DNA from: Congeria kusceri
Lineage: Eukaryota > Mollusca > Bivalvia > Myida > Dreissenidae
NCBI GenBank assembly: GCA_027627225.1
Contig: CM051034.1
Location: forward strand, 19,133,480-19,197,479
Length of the DNA stretch: 64,000 nt
Direction: 5' to 3'
Numbering within the stretch: the stretch's first letter is position 1; the number at the start of each line of letters is the position of its first letter. The notes under the pieces were generated by a model. It had not been told where the DNA came from. It saw only the letters and a program-made list of their open reading frames with translations, and did no database searches. The translations under genes and the position numbers were made by a program. Below are positions 12,455 through 24,992 of the stretch, in pieces.

Positions 12455-13472
12455 CTGAAAATAATTAAAAGGACATGTGATTATATAACACAATGACACA
12501 TTGACATACGGACTGTCGGAAGGACGGACTGAACGACCGACCGACCATCGGTTGGGGTTCTTTGGCGAGTTGGCGTTCAGACGGACAGACGAATGGATAG
12601 CATGCTTGGAAGTACAGGGGAACCATATTCTAAGCAACTACTTTTGCGGAGCGGGAATACAGACAGTAGTTGCTTAGAATATGGCTCCCCTGTACTTCTA
12701 AGCATGCTATTCTTTCGTTTGTCCGTCTGTACGCCCATGTACGAACTATTTAAGGTTTAATAATTAAGGAAGCCCCCCCCCCCCCCCGCCCCCAAAAACA
12801 AAAACAAAAAAACTATCGATAATAGGTCATCGCTAGATTTATCTGCGCGTGAACATGTATCTTTACAAGGTGTTCAACTAGTCAACCACGAAATCAATAC
12901 ACTGTAGGCCTATGCCCTGTTGATTTTAAGTATGTGGATATACAATACCCCGTCTTTGTATAGCTTACAATGTGTATAATCTTTTGGTGATCTACAAACA
13001 TTGGCTGTTACCACCACTTGAATATTCACTACTGATCGCTCAATATTATGTGATCATTATGAGAATTTAGCACATAAGAGACCCAGTTTAGATTGTACGT
13101 AAAGTACATTGTCTACTACCCGGTGTTATTTACAACTTACAAATCAACCACACGCCGGCAATTCAAAATCATCAAGATAAAATAAATGTTAAGTGTTTTC
13201 GTGTTCTATTGCTGAACTTATAAGGAAATGCAACGTATATATTCTCTCGATTTAGAATAAAAAGTATAGTTCGGAATGCTTACTTAAGTTCGATTCCATG
13301 CTATGATTACATGATAATTTTTTGTTAAGCTAAATTGTTCTGCAATTTTTTTGTAAATGTTCATGTTTGCGAAGTAACTTCATGTACTATCAACTGATTA
13401 ACATTTAATAATTATGATTTAACACTAATTAAAGAAACCTTAGGACTAAATTGTGATTAACCAACACTCTAG
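12455..13472. other. Unit A distal non-coding end
   Basis: Apart from the hairpin and a C run near 12775-12790 followed by A-rich blocks, nothing codes here. The upstream exons of the minus-strand gene should lie this way but none was recognised. Confidence 0.5.
12579..12730. repeat. Long hairpin upstream of membrane-protein exon, unit A
   Basis: Arms 12597-12642 and 12665-12710 are almost perfect inverted repeats (atagcatgcttgg... against ...agcatgctat) with a loop of about 22 bp. Outer arms around ggacagacga extend it to 12579-12730. The same structure occurs in unit B at 29341-29481. Confidence 0.9.
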
Positions 13473-13680
13473 CTATAAAAAATCTGAAATATGTTTACAT
13501 GTGGTTTCAATTAAAATACATTGACCATAATTAGAATAAACCTATAAATTAGCAACATCATGATTTTGACAAAAGCTACAACATATTTCATCATAACACC
13601 GACATCCACGTTTAAACACTAGGTATTCTTCGAAAATGTGTAACCTTGCGTTTGCATTTATACATATAATTTCAAGCAAC

Positions 13681-14958
13681 CATTTAAAAAAAATACATAC
13701 ATACAATTAGAAATCTAAGTATAAATCTCAAATATCAAAGCATTAACGTACCTTGCTTGCTTTTTCCGCCATTCTGTGCTTGTTTATATCTCCATATGTC
13801 CTGTCTTCAACAGCTGTTTTACTATATTATAGTTTGTGGAACGTTTGTTAAACTATTGGTTTTTGATTCATGCGACACGCTGTGTTATTTATAGATTACA
13901 AACAAGTATGAAAAAGATTACCCATACTTGTACCCACCCTACATTAACACGTAATATGTTGATCAAACAAAAGGATTAACATAAACTTGCCCGAAGTCAA
14001 AGTGTAAGATTCTTTACAATGCATGAATTTCATAGTTTATTTCAGTCTTATCAATACTATGTATTTACATACATATCAAAAAGGATATCAATACAATGTA
14101 TTGCAACATTTAAAAAAAATACATACATACAATTAGAAATCTAAGTATAAATCTCAAATATCAAAGCATTAACGTACCTTGCTTGCTTTTTCCGCCATTC
14201 TGTGCTTGTTTATATCTCCATATGTCCTGTCTTCAACAGCTGTTTTACTATATTATAGTTTGTGGAACGTTTGTTAAACTATTGGTTTTTGATTCATGCG
14301 ACACGCTGTGTTATTTATAGATTACAAACAAGTATGAAAAAGATTACCCATACTTGTACCCACCCTACATTAACACGTAATATGTTGATCAAACAAAAGG
14401 ATTAACATAAACTTGCCCGAAGTCAAAGTGTAAGATTCTTTGCAATGCATGAATTTCATAGTTTATTTCAGTCTTATCAATACTATGTATTTACATACAT
14501 ATCAAAAAGGATATCAATACAATGTATTGCAACATTTAAAAAAAATACATACATACAATTAGAAATCTAAGTATAAATCTCAAATATCAAAGCATTAACG
14601 TACCTTGCTTGCTTTTTCCGCCATTCTGTGCTTGTTTATATCTCCATATGTCCTGTCTTCAACAGCTGTTTTACTATATTATAGTTTGTGGAACGTTTGT
14701 TAAACTATTGGTTTTTGATTCATGCGACACGCTGTGTTATTTATAGATTACAAACAAGTATGACAAAGATTACCCATACTTGTACCCACCCTACATTAAC
14801 ACGTAATATGTTGATCAAACAAAAGGATTAACATAAACTTGCCCGAAGTCAAAGTGTAAGATTCTTTGCAATGCATGAATTTCATAGTTTATTTCAGTCT
14901 TATCAATACTATGTATTTACATACATATCAAAAAGGATATCAATACAATGTATTGCAA
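13681..14958. repeat. 426-bp tandem triplication inside unit B
   Basis: Three near-identical blocks start at 13681, 14107 and 14533; the offsets are exactly 426 bp. Units A and C have a single copy. The breakpoints share gcaac (aagcaacc on the left, attgcaac on the right), so a short-microhomology duplication is likely. Confidence 0.95.
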
Positions 14959-15216
14959 CTCAAATTGAGTTATAGGAGACTTGTATTCAATAAAGAGTTT
15001 AAAATTCTTATACTTTAAAAACACTTAAAAAGGTATTAAAACAGTGAAACTATTCCCAACATTTTCTTTGATACTTCACGTTACTTATTTTAGGTTTTTA
15101 GTAACCATGTAAATTATTAAATTTCGGAAAGTTTCATGGTATAGAGCTGTCTGTAATGCAACACTGACTAGCTAGAATGTAACATTAAATATTTAAAAAT
15201 GCGACGTTGTCTTGAT

Positions 15217-17883
15217 TCCCCAATTATAAAGGATTTTTCTCTTGATAGTTTCAATGAATTCAGTGACCATGCCCCGCTAATATTATCATTGTATTGTAAA
15301 AGCGATATACCCGAGACTGTATTCCTTACTGAAACCAAATATAAATGGTCGGACTCATTACGTGATAAATTTCGCTCAGGTATTATCTCGAAATTGCCGG
15401 AGTTTAATAACATTTTAAGCAATATTGATTGTTCAAATAGAGATTCTGTAAATAGCACGTTGCATGATTTTACAAATACTCTGCGTTCAATTGCTGACCC
15501 TTTGTTCACGAACACACGCTGTATATCAAATGCACCGCAATTTGATGATTGCTGTCCAGCGAACACTGTAGAGTGGTTTGATAGCGAATGCGCTGCTATG
15601 CGGTCTCGTTATTTACACATGCTACGTTTGTTTAATTGTGATAAAACTGATGTCAATCGCGTTCAATTACATGTAAAAAAGAATATAAATCGTTTATAAA
15701 TAGGAGAAAGAGACAACATTTTAGTAAAAAAAATGAACGAGATAGAAAATTTGAGAAAACAAAAGCCTAAACATTTTTGGAATTACTTCAAATCGCACAA
15801 AAGTAATAAACATAACACTATTTCATTGTCAGATTTTCGCGGTTATTTCTCTAATGTAAGTAGTGGAGTTATTGATTGTAAAAATGACGAAGCGGAAACA
15901 TTTTGTGGCTCGCAAAACTTTGATGCAGAAAATGTCCGATTTCCAGAATTAGATCAGCCTTTCACTCTCGACGAGGTAAAAATAGCTGTTAAATCGTTGA
16001 AGCGAAATAAAGCTTATGGGAGCGATTGTATTCTGAATGAATATATTATTGAATGCATCGAGATTATTGGGTTACACATCACCGATTTGTTTAATTGTAT
16101 TCTTAGCTCTGGCTATTACCCCGAGCAATGGACAGAGGGCATTATTATTCCATTACACAAAAAAGGAAGTCTATCTGATGTAAATAATTATAGAGGGATA
16201 ACACTTTTAAGTTGTTTGAGTAAATTATTTACTACTGTAGTTAATAAACGTATCGAAACATTTTGCAATGATAATAATATTATTTCGGACGCGCAATTCG
16301 GATTCCGAAAAGGTCGCTCTACAGTGGACGCTATTTTTATACTTATGTCATTAGTTCAAAAATACTTAAATGAGAATAAAAGACTGTATATTATATATGT
16401 GGATATGATGAAATGCTTTGATACTATTTATAGAAATGGTTTGTGGTTGAAAATATTTAAATGTGGAATTGAAGGTAAATTACTTAGAATTATTAAGGCC
16501 ATGTATGAGAATGTTAAATCGTGTGTTAAGCACTGTTCTACATACACGGAGTATTTTAATTATGCTGTTGGTTTAAGACAGGGGGAGGTAATGTCTCCGT
16601 TATTATTTTCCTTGTTTATTGAAGATTTGGAATTGTATTTGCAAGATAGCTCGTTGTCTGGATTGGACTTTGATGATATTGCACTTATTTTATTACTATT
16701 TGCTGATGATATGGCTATTGTAGGTAAGTCACCTCAGGAGGTTCAGTATCATTTAGATCTTCTTTTTAACTATTGTAATTCATGGGGATTGAAAGTCAAC
16801 ATTGATAAAACAAAGATTATGATATTCCGTAAACGCGGTAGACCTCGTGCAAATGAACATTGGACCTTTAACGGACAATCTATTGAAGTTGTTGATAGTT
16901 TTAATTACCTAGGGACTGTTTTCAATTATAATGGGAATTTCAATCTTAACCAAGAATATCTAGTTGGTAAGGCTCTTAAAGCCATGAATTTATTGAATTG
17001 TAAAATCAAAGAACTTGATATTAAACCCAAAATTCTTTGCCAACTTTTCGATGCCTTTGTTGGTTCTATTTTGAATTATGCAGGTGAGGTTTGGGGGTTT
17101 AGTAAATGTAATGAAATAGAAAGGGTTCATTTGAAATTTTGTAAAAGATTATTAAATGTCAAACAAAATACATGTAATGCGTCGATTTATGGGGAACTGG
17201 GAAGATATCCAATGTACATAAATCGTTATGTGAAAATGATTAAATATTGGTTAAAAGTAAAGTCTAGTGAAAATATTATTTTAAAATCTGTGTATACGCA
17301 AGCATTACACGATTGCAGCAATGGACAAAATAATTGGATTTCTAGTGTTAAACATATATTAGATTCGCATGGCCTTTCGCATATATTTTTTGCTGGTAAT
17401 GCAATAAATGCTCAAAGTTTTATAAACGAATTTAAATGTAGGCTACTTGACAATTATAAGCAAGAGTGGCCACCATGCGCCCAGAATAGTCCAGTTCTTG
17501 ACATGTATTGTATATTTAAACAATCGTTTGGATACGAGAATTATTTAGATAAACTTCCTAAAACATGTAGATAAATTTTATTAGCAAACTTAGGTTATCA
17601 GTTTTACCTTTAAAGAATACAAACAGGAAGGTACAGAGGCCAAAGTCTTCCACGGGAAGAACGTTACTGCATATGTTGCAACCAAACAGACATCGAAGAT
17701 GAATACCATTTTATCTGTATTTGTCCTTGTTTTGGAAATATTAGAAAGAAGTACATTAATAAATACTACTATAATAGGCCATCGGTTTTTAAATACCACT
17801 TACTTCTAAAATCAAATAATAGAATGGAATTAATTAAACTATGTCAAGGATGCTTTAGGCATCCGTGCACATATCTTAAATAA
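15217..17883 (+). pseudogene. LINE ORF: endonuclease end plus reverse transcriptase
   Basis: It opens with the C-terminal strand of an APE-type endonuclease (FSDHAPLILSL), then a linker, FWNYFKS, fingers (EGIIIPLHKKG, RGITLLSC, AQFGFRKGRST), motif A VDMMKCFD, GLRQGEVMSPLLF, and catalytic FADD near 16705. The thumb and the Cys/His knuckle (CICC, EYHF, C-x-C near 17670-17730) follow. The catalytic core is complete and uninterrupted from 15733 to 17574. Breaks: a pair of compensating single-base shifts in A runs (about 15675 and 15730) and two in-frame stops (17572 and near 17608) before the knuckle. It is the best preserved RT of its family here. Confidence 0.93.
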
Positions 17884-17939
17884 TATAGATAATATGATGT
17901 AAACCGCCGTATAATATAATTAGGATTATATCATACCAG

Positions 17940-18085
17940 ATGCTATAGAATGTATAAAGCTATAATAGAATATGTGTATAAAATTAACCGTTTCCATGAT
18001 TAATGTCTTTACATGCTATAGAATGTATAAAGCTATAATAGAATATGTGTATAAAATTAACCGTTTCCATGCTTAATGTCTTTAC
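17940..18085 (+). repeat. 2 x 73-bp tandem duplication in LINE 3' UTR
   Basis: atgctatagaatgtataaag begins at 17940 and again at 18013, and the 73-bp units are almost identical. It lies in the 3' UTR of the element and is not seen in the other LINE copies. Confidence 0.92.
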
Positions 18086-18360
18086 ATGTTGTTACTTGAC
18101 CTTATTGTATTAAAATATGCATGTTTGTGTTAAGACAATGTACATTGTACACGTCTAAATAAATATTCTTGTCTTGTCTTGTCTTGATACCAACTGACCG
18201 GTACACTAATCGTAATGGTATTACCCCGGGCTGCATTGAGTTTAGTTCACTAACGGAATATTTAAAATTTAATTGTCACATTCTGACATAAAATTTTAGT
18301 TGAAATCAATCAATTTCCGCTCTCAAATTTCTATGATGCAAATTAAAAACCCATACTTGT

Positions 18361-21300
18361 TATGTTATGGAACGTTTAAGGACTTATCTCAAAATTAAAT
18401 GATAATGAGTTTACAAATTATATTAATGAATTTGATGTATTATTGTTTTGTGAAACTTGGCACTCAAATTGTTCAAATGTTAATTTAAACAATTTTGATT
18501 GCTTTTCGTGTCCAAGACCTTTAACTAACAAGAAAGCAAAACGTAATAGTGGTGGATTAATTGTCTATTTTAATAAAAAGTACGCTGGCAAAATTGAATT
18601 AGTGGACATCAATCTTAACGGCTATATGTGTATTAAGTTATGCAAGACATTCTTTGGTACATCTAATGACCTTTACTTTATACATTGTTACATTCCGCCA
18701 GAAGATTCACAGGTATACAAATGTAGTTCACCTCTGTTTGAATTTGATTTCTTTGAAAATATCTCAAATGATTTACTTCGCTATTCTTTACTAGGTGATG
18801 TTATTTTGACCGGTGACCTAAATGCACGCATTGGTCAGAGATCAGATTTGGTAGAAAATATTAAACTTGATAGATATGTGACTATGCCTACAATACCATC
18901 TGATGTAGATAAACTGCCGTTACGATGTTCTTTTGACGAAATTGCCAATACTTATGGCAATAAATTATTGTCATTGTGTAAAGAGAATAATTTATGTATA
19001 GTCAATGGGCGATTAGAGCCGGGTAATTTCACGTGTTATAATTTTAACAGAAATAGATTTGCTGCTAGTGTAGTCGATTATGTTATATGTGATTATGAAA
19101 TATTTGGTCGGTTTAACGGTATATGTGTACATGATATTACTGAATTCTCGGATCATTGCCCAATTGAGTTCCAATTAAATTGCGTCAATAATGCATCTAT
19201 TGTTAATACTGCTAGTGTTGAAAAATTAGTGTGGGACGATAGCTCAATTAAAAATGAAGAATTGCAAAACGTGTTGTATGATAATAAACAAGTTTTTGAT
19301 GAATTGCTGAAAAGTTTTTCAGATGGTTTAACAGATATTGATACCTACTTGAATAGTTTGTCAAGCACTATTTTTGATCTGTCATTTAAGGTTTATGGTA
19401 AAACATTTCGCACTAAAGTCAATAACAATCGAAATAGTGGTAAGAAATCCCCTTGGTTTAATATTGACTGTAGAAATGCTAAGTCGACTTTTAATCAAAG
19501 TAAACGCATGTATAAAACTAATTCTAGTGATGTAAATAGACTGAATTTTTTGAATGCAAGGAGTGCTTTTAAATGTATCAAACGTAAGGCTAAACAATCT
19601 TTTTACAGGAGTGAAAAACAGAAATTGTCTGTGTTAAGTAAAAGTGGTTCACGCAAATTCTGGAAACATGTTAATAAATTTAAAAGTAATAAAAAGTCTG
19701 GATCACCTGACATTTCTCTTGAAGAATTTGCCAATCATTTTCGTAATTTGTCAAATAATCCAAATAATAGCACTTATAGAGATGATAATGCAAACAATTA
19801 TGATGTGTATGAGAATATAAATATTGATAGTTTAGACTGCCAATTTAGTGTAGAAGAGGTTTGTAAAACTATTGGTAACATGTCCATATATAAAAGTTGT
19901 GATATGTCTGGAAATGTTGCGGATTTCTTTATTGATGCAAAAGATTTTATTGCTCCCTATGTGACGACTATTTTTAATCATATATTTGATAGTGGTATTT
20001 ATCCAGTCGAATGGACTAAAGGTGTAATTGTACCTATATATAAGAAAGGTTGTAAATCAAATCCCTCGAATTATAGAGGAATTACATTAATAAATATAAT
20101 CGCTAAAATATTATCACTTGTGCTAAGAAATAGGATGAATAAGTGGTGCGAAAATGAGCAGAAGTTAAACGATGCTCAATTTGGTTTTCGCGATAATCGT
20201 AGTACTGTTGATAGTATATTCATCCTGCATACTATAATACAGAAAGTTCTTGCTAATAAGTTAAAACTATACTGTGTATTCATTGATTATGAAAAGGCTT
20301 TTGACACCGTTATACATGATGCATTGTGGATAAAATTAGCTAATTCCCATGTAAGTTGTAAAATGTTAAAAATGCTTAAATCTCTATATTCAAACGTTAA
20401 AGCTTGTGTTAAAAATTCTGAACACATGCCGTATTCTGAACTGTTTGACATAACACTTGGTGTCAAACAAGAAGAGCCTCTATCTCCTTTACTGTTTATC
20501 TTATTTATTAATGATATCAAGGATTATATTGATGTGTTTAAATGTCTGTAAATTATATTGAAAAGTTATCACTATATATGTTACTATTTGCAGATGATAT
20601 TGCTTTGTTTACGACTGATCCCAATAGTTTGCAGGCCCAGCTAGATTGTGTAAACCAATATTCTTCTAAATGGGGCCTCAAGATAAATGTAGCTAAAACA
20701 AAAATATGTATATTTGAACGCAAAAAATCTAGAAATAATTTTACATGGAGTATAAACAATATTAATCTTGAGATTGTTGATAGTTTCTGCTACCTTGGTA
20801 TGAAATTTTATTATACCGGAAGTTTGCTAATGCTGTAAAAGCACTAAATGAACAGGCTCTGAAGGCATATAATGGCCTTATATCACTGTTTACTAGAGTA
20901 TCTTTAGATATTAAAACAAAATTGTTACTGTTTGATTCGACTGTTTCACCTATTATTTTGTATGGTAGTGAGATTTGGGGCATATATGACTTCAAGGAGG
21001 TAGACAAAATCCATATCAAATTTTGTAAGCATATTCTTGGCGTGCGTACTCAAACATCCGTCCTTGGTGAATTAGGTAGATTCCCACTTTCGGTCATTTG
21101 CAGGGAAAGAGCCTTAAAATACTGGTGTAAAATTATGAAAAATCCGGAATCACTTCCAGGCAAAATATTTATAGAACATATTTTAGATAACAGTTTTAAT
21201 TCATTGAATTTCAAAAATAGCTGGGGAAAGGCGGTTAATAATGCATTAGATATGCTTGGATATGGCTACTTATGGTATATGTTTGATATTAACTGTTGCT

Positions 21301-21973
21301 ATATACCCATGTTAAAGCAAAGGTTGCGTGGCCAATATATACAGATATGGTCGGAAACTGTGAATTCTCAAAACAAATTAGAGTATTATAAAAAATTCAA
21401 AACTGTTTTTAGGTATGAAACATATTTAGATGCTATTGACCAGGATAAATATAGAATTGCATTGACTAGGTTACGATTATGTTCACATTTTCTTGAGATT
21501 GAAACAGGAAGATACCATAATGTGGATAGAATTAATAGACTATGTAAACTATGCAATTACAATGTTGTTGAGTCAGAATTCCACTTTGTACTCTGCTGTC
21601 CCTTGTATCATGACTTAAGGCAAAAATATAAAATTTCAAATGCTTTTAGTACTATTAATAAATTTGTTAATCTCATGTCATCAGAAAAAATTGGTTTGTT
21701 AAGACGACTTTCAAAATTGACGTACTTTGCGATGTTACGACGTTCAAAAACCCTAGATAGTGTTGCTTCTTAACCGACTTATAAAATAAGTTAATAAATC
21801 CACTTTATAGATAGATATGTTTTTGTACAATATTTTTATAAAGCCTGCTTTGTATAATTGGAATTATGTATTTTGAACTTGTAATGTTGCTAATGGCCAT
21901 CTTTCATGATGTGTTTTGTAAATGGCCAAAGGCATTGCGCATGCCGATTTGCCAAATAAACCAGTAAACCAGT
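18361..21973 (+). mobile_element. LINE-4 of window: near full-length non-LTR retrotransposon, second family
   Basis: It splits unit B between ccatacttgt and acaaacttgac, which are contiguous in unit C (32737-32752). The tail is a short repeat of aaaccagt, unlike the (CTTGT)n family. No target duplication longer than one or two bases is visible. The insertion lies 14 bp beyond the homologous position of the LINE at 3382 in unit A. Confidence 0.92.
18380..21773 (+). pseudogene. LINE ORF2-like: APE endonuclease plus reverse transcriptase, frameshifted
   Basis: Residues flow from 18380 (GLISKLND...FCETW), so only the extreme N terminus of the endonuclease is missing. Endonuclease landmarks: LLFCETW, GGLIVYF, TGDLNARIG, SVVDYVI and FSDHCPIEF, which correspond to the metal-binding and catalytic motifs of AP-endonuclease-like LINE nucleases. 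The RT has VEWTKGVIVPIYKKG, RGITLIN, AQFGFRDNRST, motif A IDYEKAFD, GVKQEEPLSPLLF (Glu where Gly is usual) and FADD near 20590. Frames break at about 20545 and again between 20838 and 20922. The C terminus has CKLC/EFHF/C-x-x-C-type Cys/His spacing. The clade (CR1-, RTE- or Nimb-like) could not be decided by eye. Confidence 0.92.
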
Positions 21974-22335
21974 ACAAACTTGACAATAACACATAAAGAC
22001 AAATGTTAGTCTAGTCATAAAAACACAGTGGTATTTTTCACAAGTTCCATGCTTTTCATTAATAACTGTACCAATAATATCAATTGTCATAAACTGGACA
22101 AGTCATGTTGAGGATGGTCTATGAAACATGCTGTACAGTATTTGAAGTTTGAAATATATACTGAATTTTAACATGATACTCGCTGGTTCTTCTGAAGACA
22201 AATAACAAAATTATCGTTGTAAAACTACCCAATAAACAACGCAAAAAGTAGTCCCGATTCTAAGCGCAGCATAGTTAAATGTAGTTCTCATTACATTTGC
22301 AAGAATATTTGTTAGATCATATTAGGATCAAAATA
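21974..22335. other. Unit B sequence before palindrome
   Basis: Duplicate of 6340-6701 of unit A and 32745-33105 of unit C. No gene seen. Confidence 0.6.
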
Positions 22336-22495
22336 ATTTTCGCATTATCGTTGTTTATCGGCCAATAAACAACTCTTTGTCGTTCTGAAGCTTAGATATT
22401 AAACCACGAGGGCTAACGCCCTCGTGGTTTAATTCATACGCCTCAGAACTCCAAATCGTTGTTTATTGGTCGATAAACAACGATAATGCGAAAAT
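22336..22495. repeat. 160-bp palindrome, unit B copy
   Basis: As in unit A, but the inner stem ccacgaggg / ccctcgtgg is perfect. Arms pair over about 37 bp at the outside. Confidence 0.92.
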
Positions 22496-24992
22496 CATTT
22501 CTTAATTTAACAATTTACAAACCAAAAATCTCTTGGTAAGTTCTGATCACAAATAAGTAAATTCGCACTGAATAACCATGTTGTTTTGTTTATAATTACC
22601 TGTTTTCTCAATTTATTGTTCAATTCTTGACACTTGTATCAGTTTATTAGACGGCTCTCGAAATTCAAAACACTTCACTGACCACAATGACAAGATTTTT
22701 CCATGCAAAAATCATGCATGGGAACTACATTTTTTACGGGCAACTAGGACATGTCTTCAATAAGTTAATTTCAACGATTAAAAATAAACATGCTTGAAGT
22801 CAACTGTCAGATTCTTTGAAATGCGTATATTGCTCGCTGTAATGCAACACTGACTGGCTAGAATGTAATTTTAAATATTTAAATATGCGACGTTGTCTTG
22901 TGACCAACTGATCGATACACTAACCGTTATAGTATTGCCTCGGGCTGCATTGAGTTTAGTTGACTAACGGAAAAAAAAAAAATTATTTGTCACATTTTTA
23001 CATAATATTTTAATTGAAATTAATTTTTATTTACATTTATTTTCCGCTCTCAAATTACTACGATGCAATTAACTTAATTGTATTATCTATAGCTCGGACG
23101 AGTTGTTGATACTGTAGTACTCTACCAATAATTTAGCCATTATGAAAAAAACACTAGCCTGTATAATCTGCAATAATTCTTCCAGTTCAGGCGAGGCTCG
23201 CGAAATCTGATTACAAATTAAATCTGTATACATGAATTCGACGACGACCAAGGCAACGAATTATGTTGAGAAATAACTGTGTATTTACCTGTTAACAAAC
23301 ATCGACACATTTTAACAAAAAGCACCGGTCGTTTACCTGTAATAAACTGCGACATATTTTAACTTAACAAGTTTTATCGCGTGAAAACTTTTTTAGTTTT
23401 AATCTGCCTCTTAATGAAGAGTTTCTTTATTCGACATCGATCGGACGTTTCCGTATAATCATTGACGGTTTAGACGATCGTGGACCAAAACAAAAATCTT
23501 TTGTTAGTGTTAGTAGCACTTACAGCAATTTACCGTAGGATGAAAAGGCTCCTTTTGTTAGCGCTAGTAGCGGACTAATACGTCTAATAACTTTGAACTA
23601 GTAGCAGCTAACAAAACAGAATCGGGTGTTGTATCTTGCCCTTTCAACACAATTGACGATACCTACGGGATTAATAACCATACCTACATGTACTTAGGTC
23701 AAACTCCAACAAAAGCATTCGACATTATACGAATGTCTTTAAAGACATGTCCGTCATTAAAATTAAATCCAAACGTTTTGAATGGCTAACCACACTTTCA
23801 ATCAAATCTCATCGTATTTTGAAAATTGAAAAAAAAATCGATCATCGAAATGATTATTCGTGACATATTTACGATTTTTCGTATTTTTTTTTTCATTTTC
23901 CATTGGTACTCTTCTCAGATCCCACTGCCACCACGATTAAAAAACTTACAGATTTGAAAGTTTTCAGGGGAGACCATTATGAGGAGATTGAAGATTTAAT
24001 TTTTTTTTTACCAAATTTTAATTTTATCATTATTATTTTATAACAATGACACAGACATGTTTCATTATTGGCCATTATTGACGATAATCGGTTATTTGAT
24101 ATGCGTTTATTGCTGAGGAAAAGATTATATAAATTAATAAAGACGTTTGATGTATACAGACTTTAATATCTTATGTTTGATTTTTTTGAATCGTGCATTG
24201 TATATTTTAAGATTTTCCAGACAATAGTGGGTGGGGAAACAGAAAATCGAGTTTTGTACTTGTATACATCGCATTGTTGCTGAGAACCCACTTGTATTTT
24301 AAAATAAATGTACTTGACCAAAGTTTATCTGACCGACAAAAGCACAAAAACGGCTACAAAGCACTATATATTAAACATTTTATCTTTTCTCGATTAATCG
24401 ATTGCTGGAATTCAAAGTCGGCGATCACGATCGCAAATCTTAGCGCGACGATTATTCGACTCCAGTCGGTTATCGGCTCATCATACAAAATATCGACTAA
24501 ATATTACCTAACGACCAACAGTGTTTAAAATACATACTTGAGTACAACGCCGAAAATCTACGAAACATAACGGAAACAAATGAGTGCCAGATCAATGTTG
24601 TTGGAGTGGTTCTTTGTCAGTAGCATGATGCTGATAATTTTAGGTTTATCCTGAATGTGGAAAAATGTTGTTGTTTTTTGAAAACACATTAATGCAATTC
24701 CAAAATCGCGTATTTGTTGTTTAAAATAAAAAGAAAAGCCTTACAGTTTTTAATACATTGCAAAACGATTGGATAAATCACTCATGCAGTCATCAATACA
24801 TTTACACTCATATATACATATTAAGCATCTTTCCCAAGAGACCAGAGTTGAAATTGACAAATACGAAAATGATTAATTTACGGTGATTTTCCTGTTTGAT
24901 TCCGAAACCATATGGAGCTTTTATTAACTAATTTCTAACAAAAAAGTAAATGCTTTGTCAGATCAAATCACAAAGTCCCATATGCTGTTATA
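22496..24992. other. Unit B unassigned stretch
   Basis: Counterpart of 6863-9695. Short open frames are shared with unit A by duplication only. It lacks the 368-bp segment present at 8431-8798 in unit A. Confidence 0.55.

Larger units (their letters stand above)
2329..13472. repeat. Unit A of the ~8-kb tandem segmental duplication
   Basis: Direct comparison shows 2329 onward, 13473 onward and 30225 onward are near-identical and in the same order, all starting ctataaaaaatctg. Removing the LINE at 3382-6315 leaves about 8.2 kb. The end of A (taaccaacactctag) joins directly to the start of B, as the end of B joins C, so the copies are head-to-tail. Content in order: unique AT-rich DNA, palindrome (6702), unassigned sequence, MITE (10430), 57-bp minisatellite, and two minus-strand exons with an intronic hairpin. 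Confidence 0.9.
15217..18178 (+). mobile_element. LINE-3 of window: non-LTR retrotransposon with TSD
   Basis: Flanked by ttgtcttgat (15207-15216 and 18179-18188). The empty site is intact in unit C near 32572. The target itself resembles the (CTTGT)n tail, so tail and duplication merge. The 5' end is truncated within the end of the endonuclease domain, and the 3' end has taaataaat then the tail. Confidence 0.93.

Noticed and set aside
15168..15566. Minus-strand frame of 132 codons
   Set aside because: Antisense shadow of the LINE ORF.
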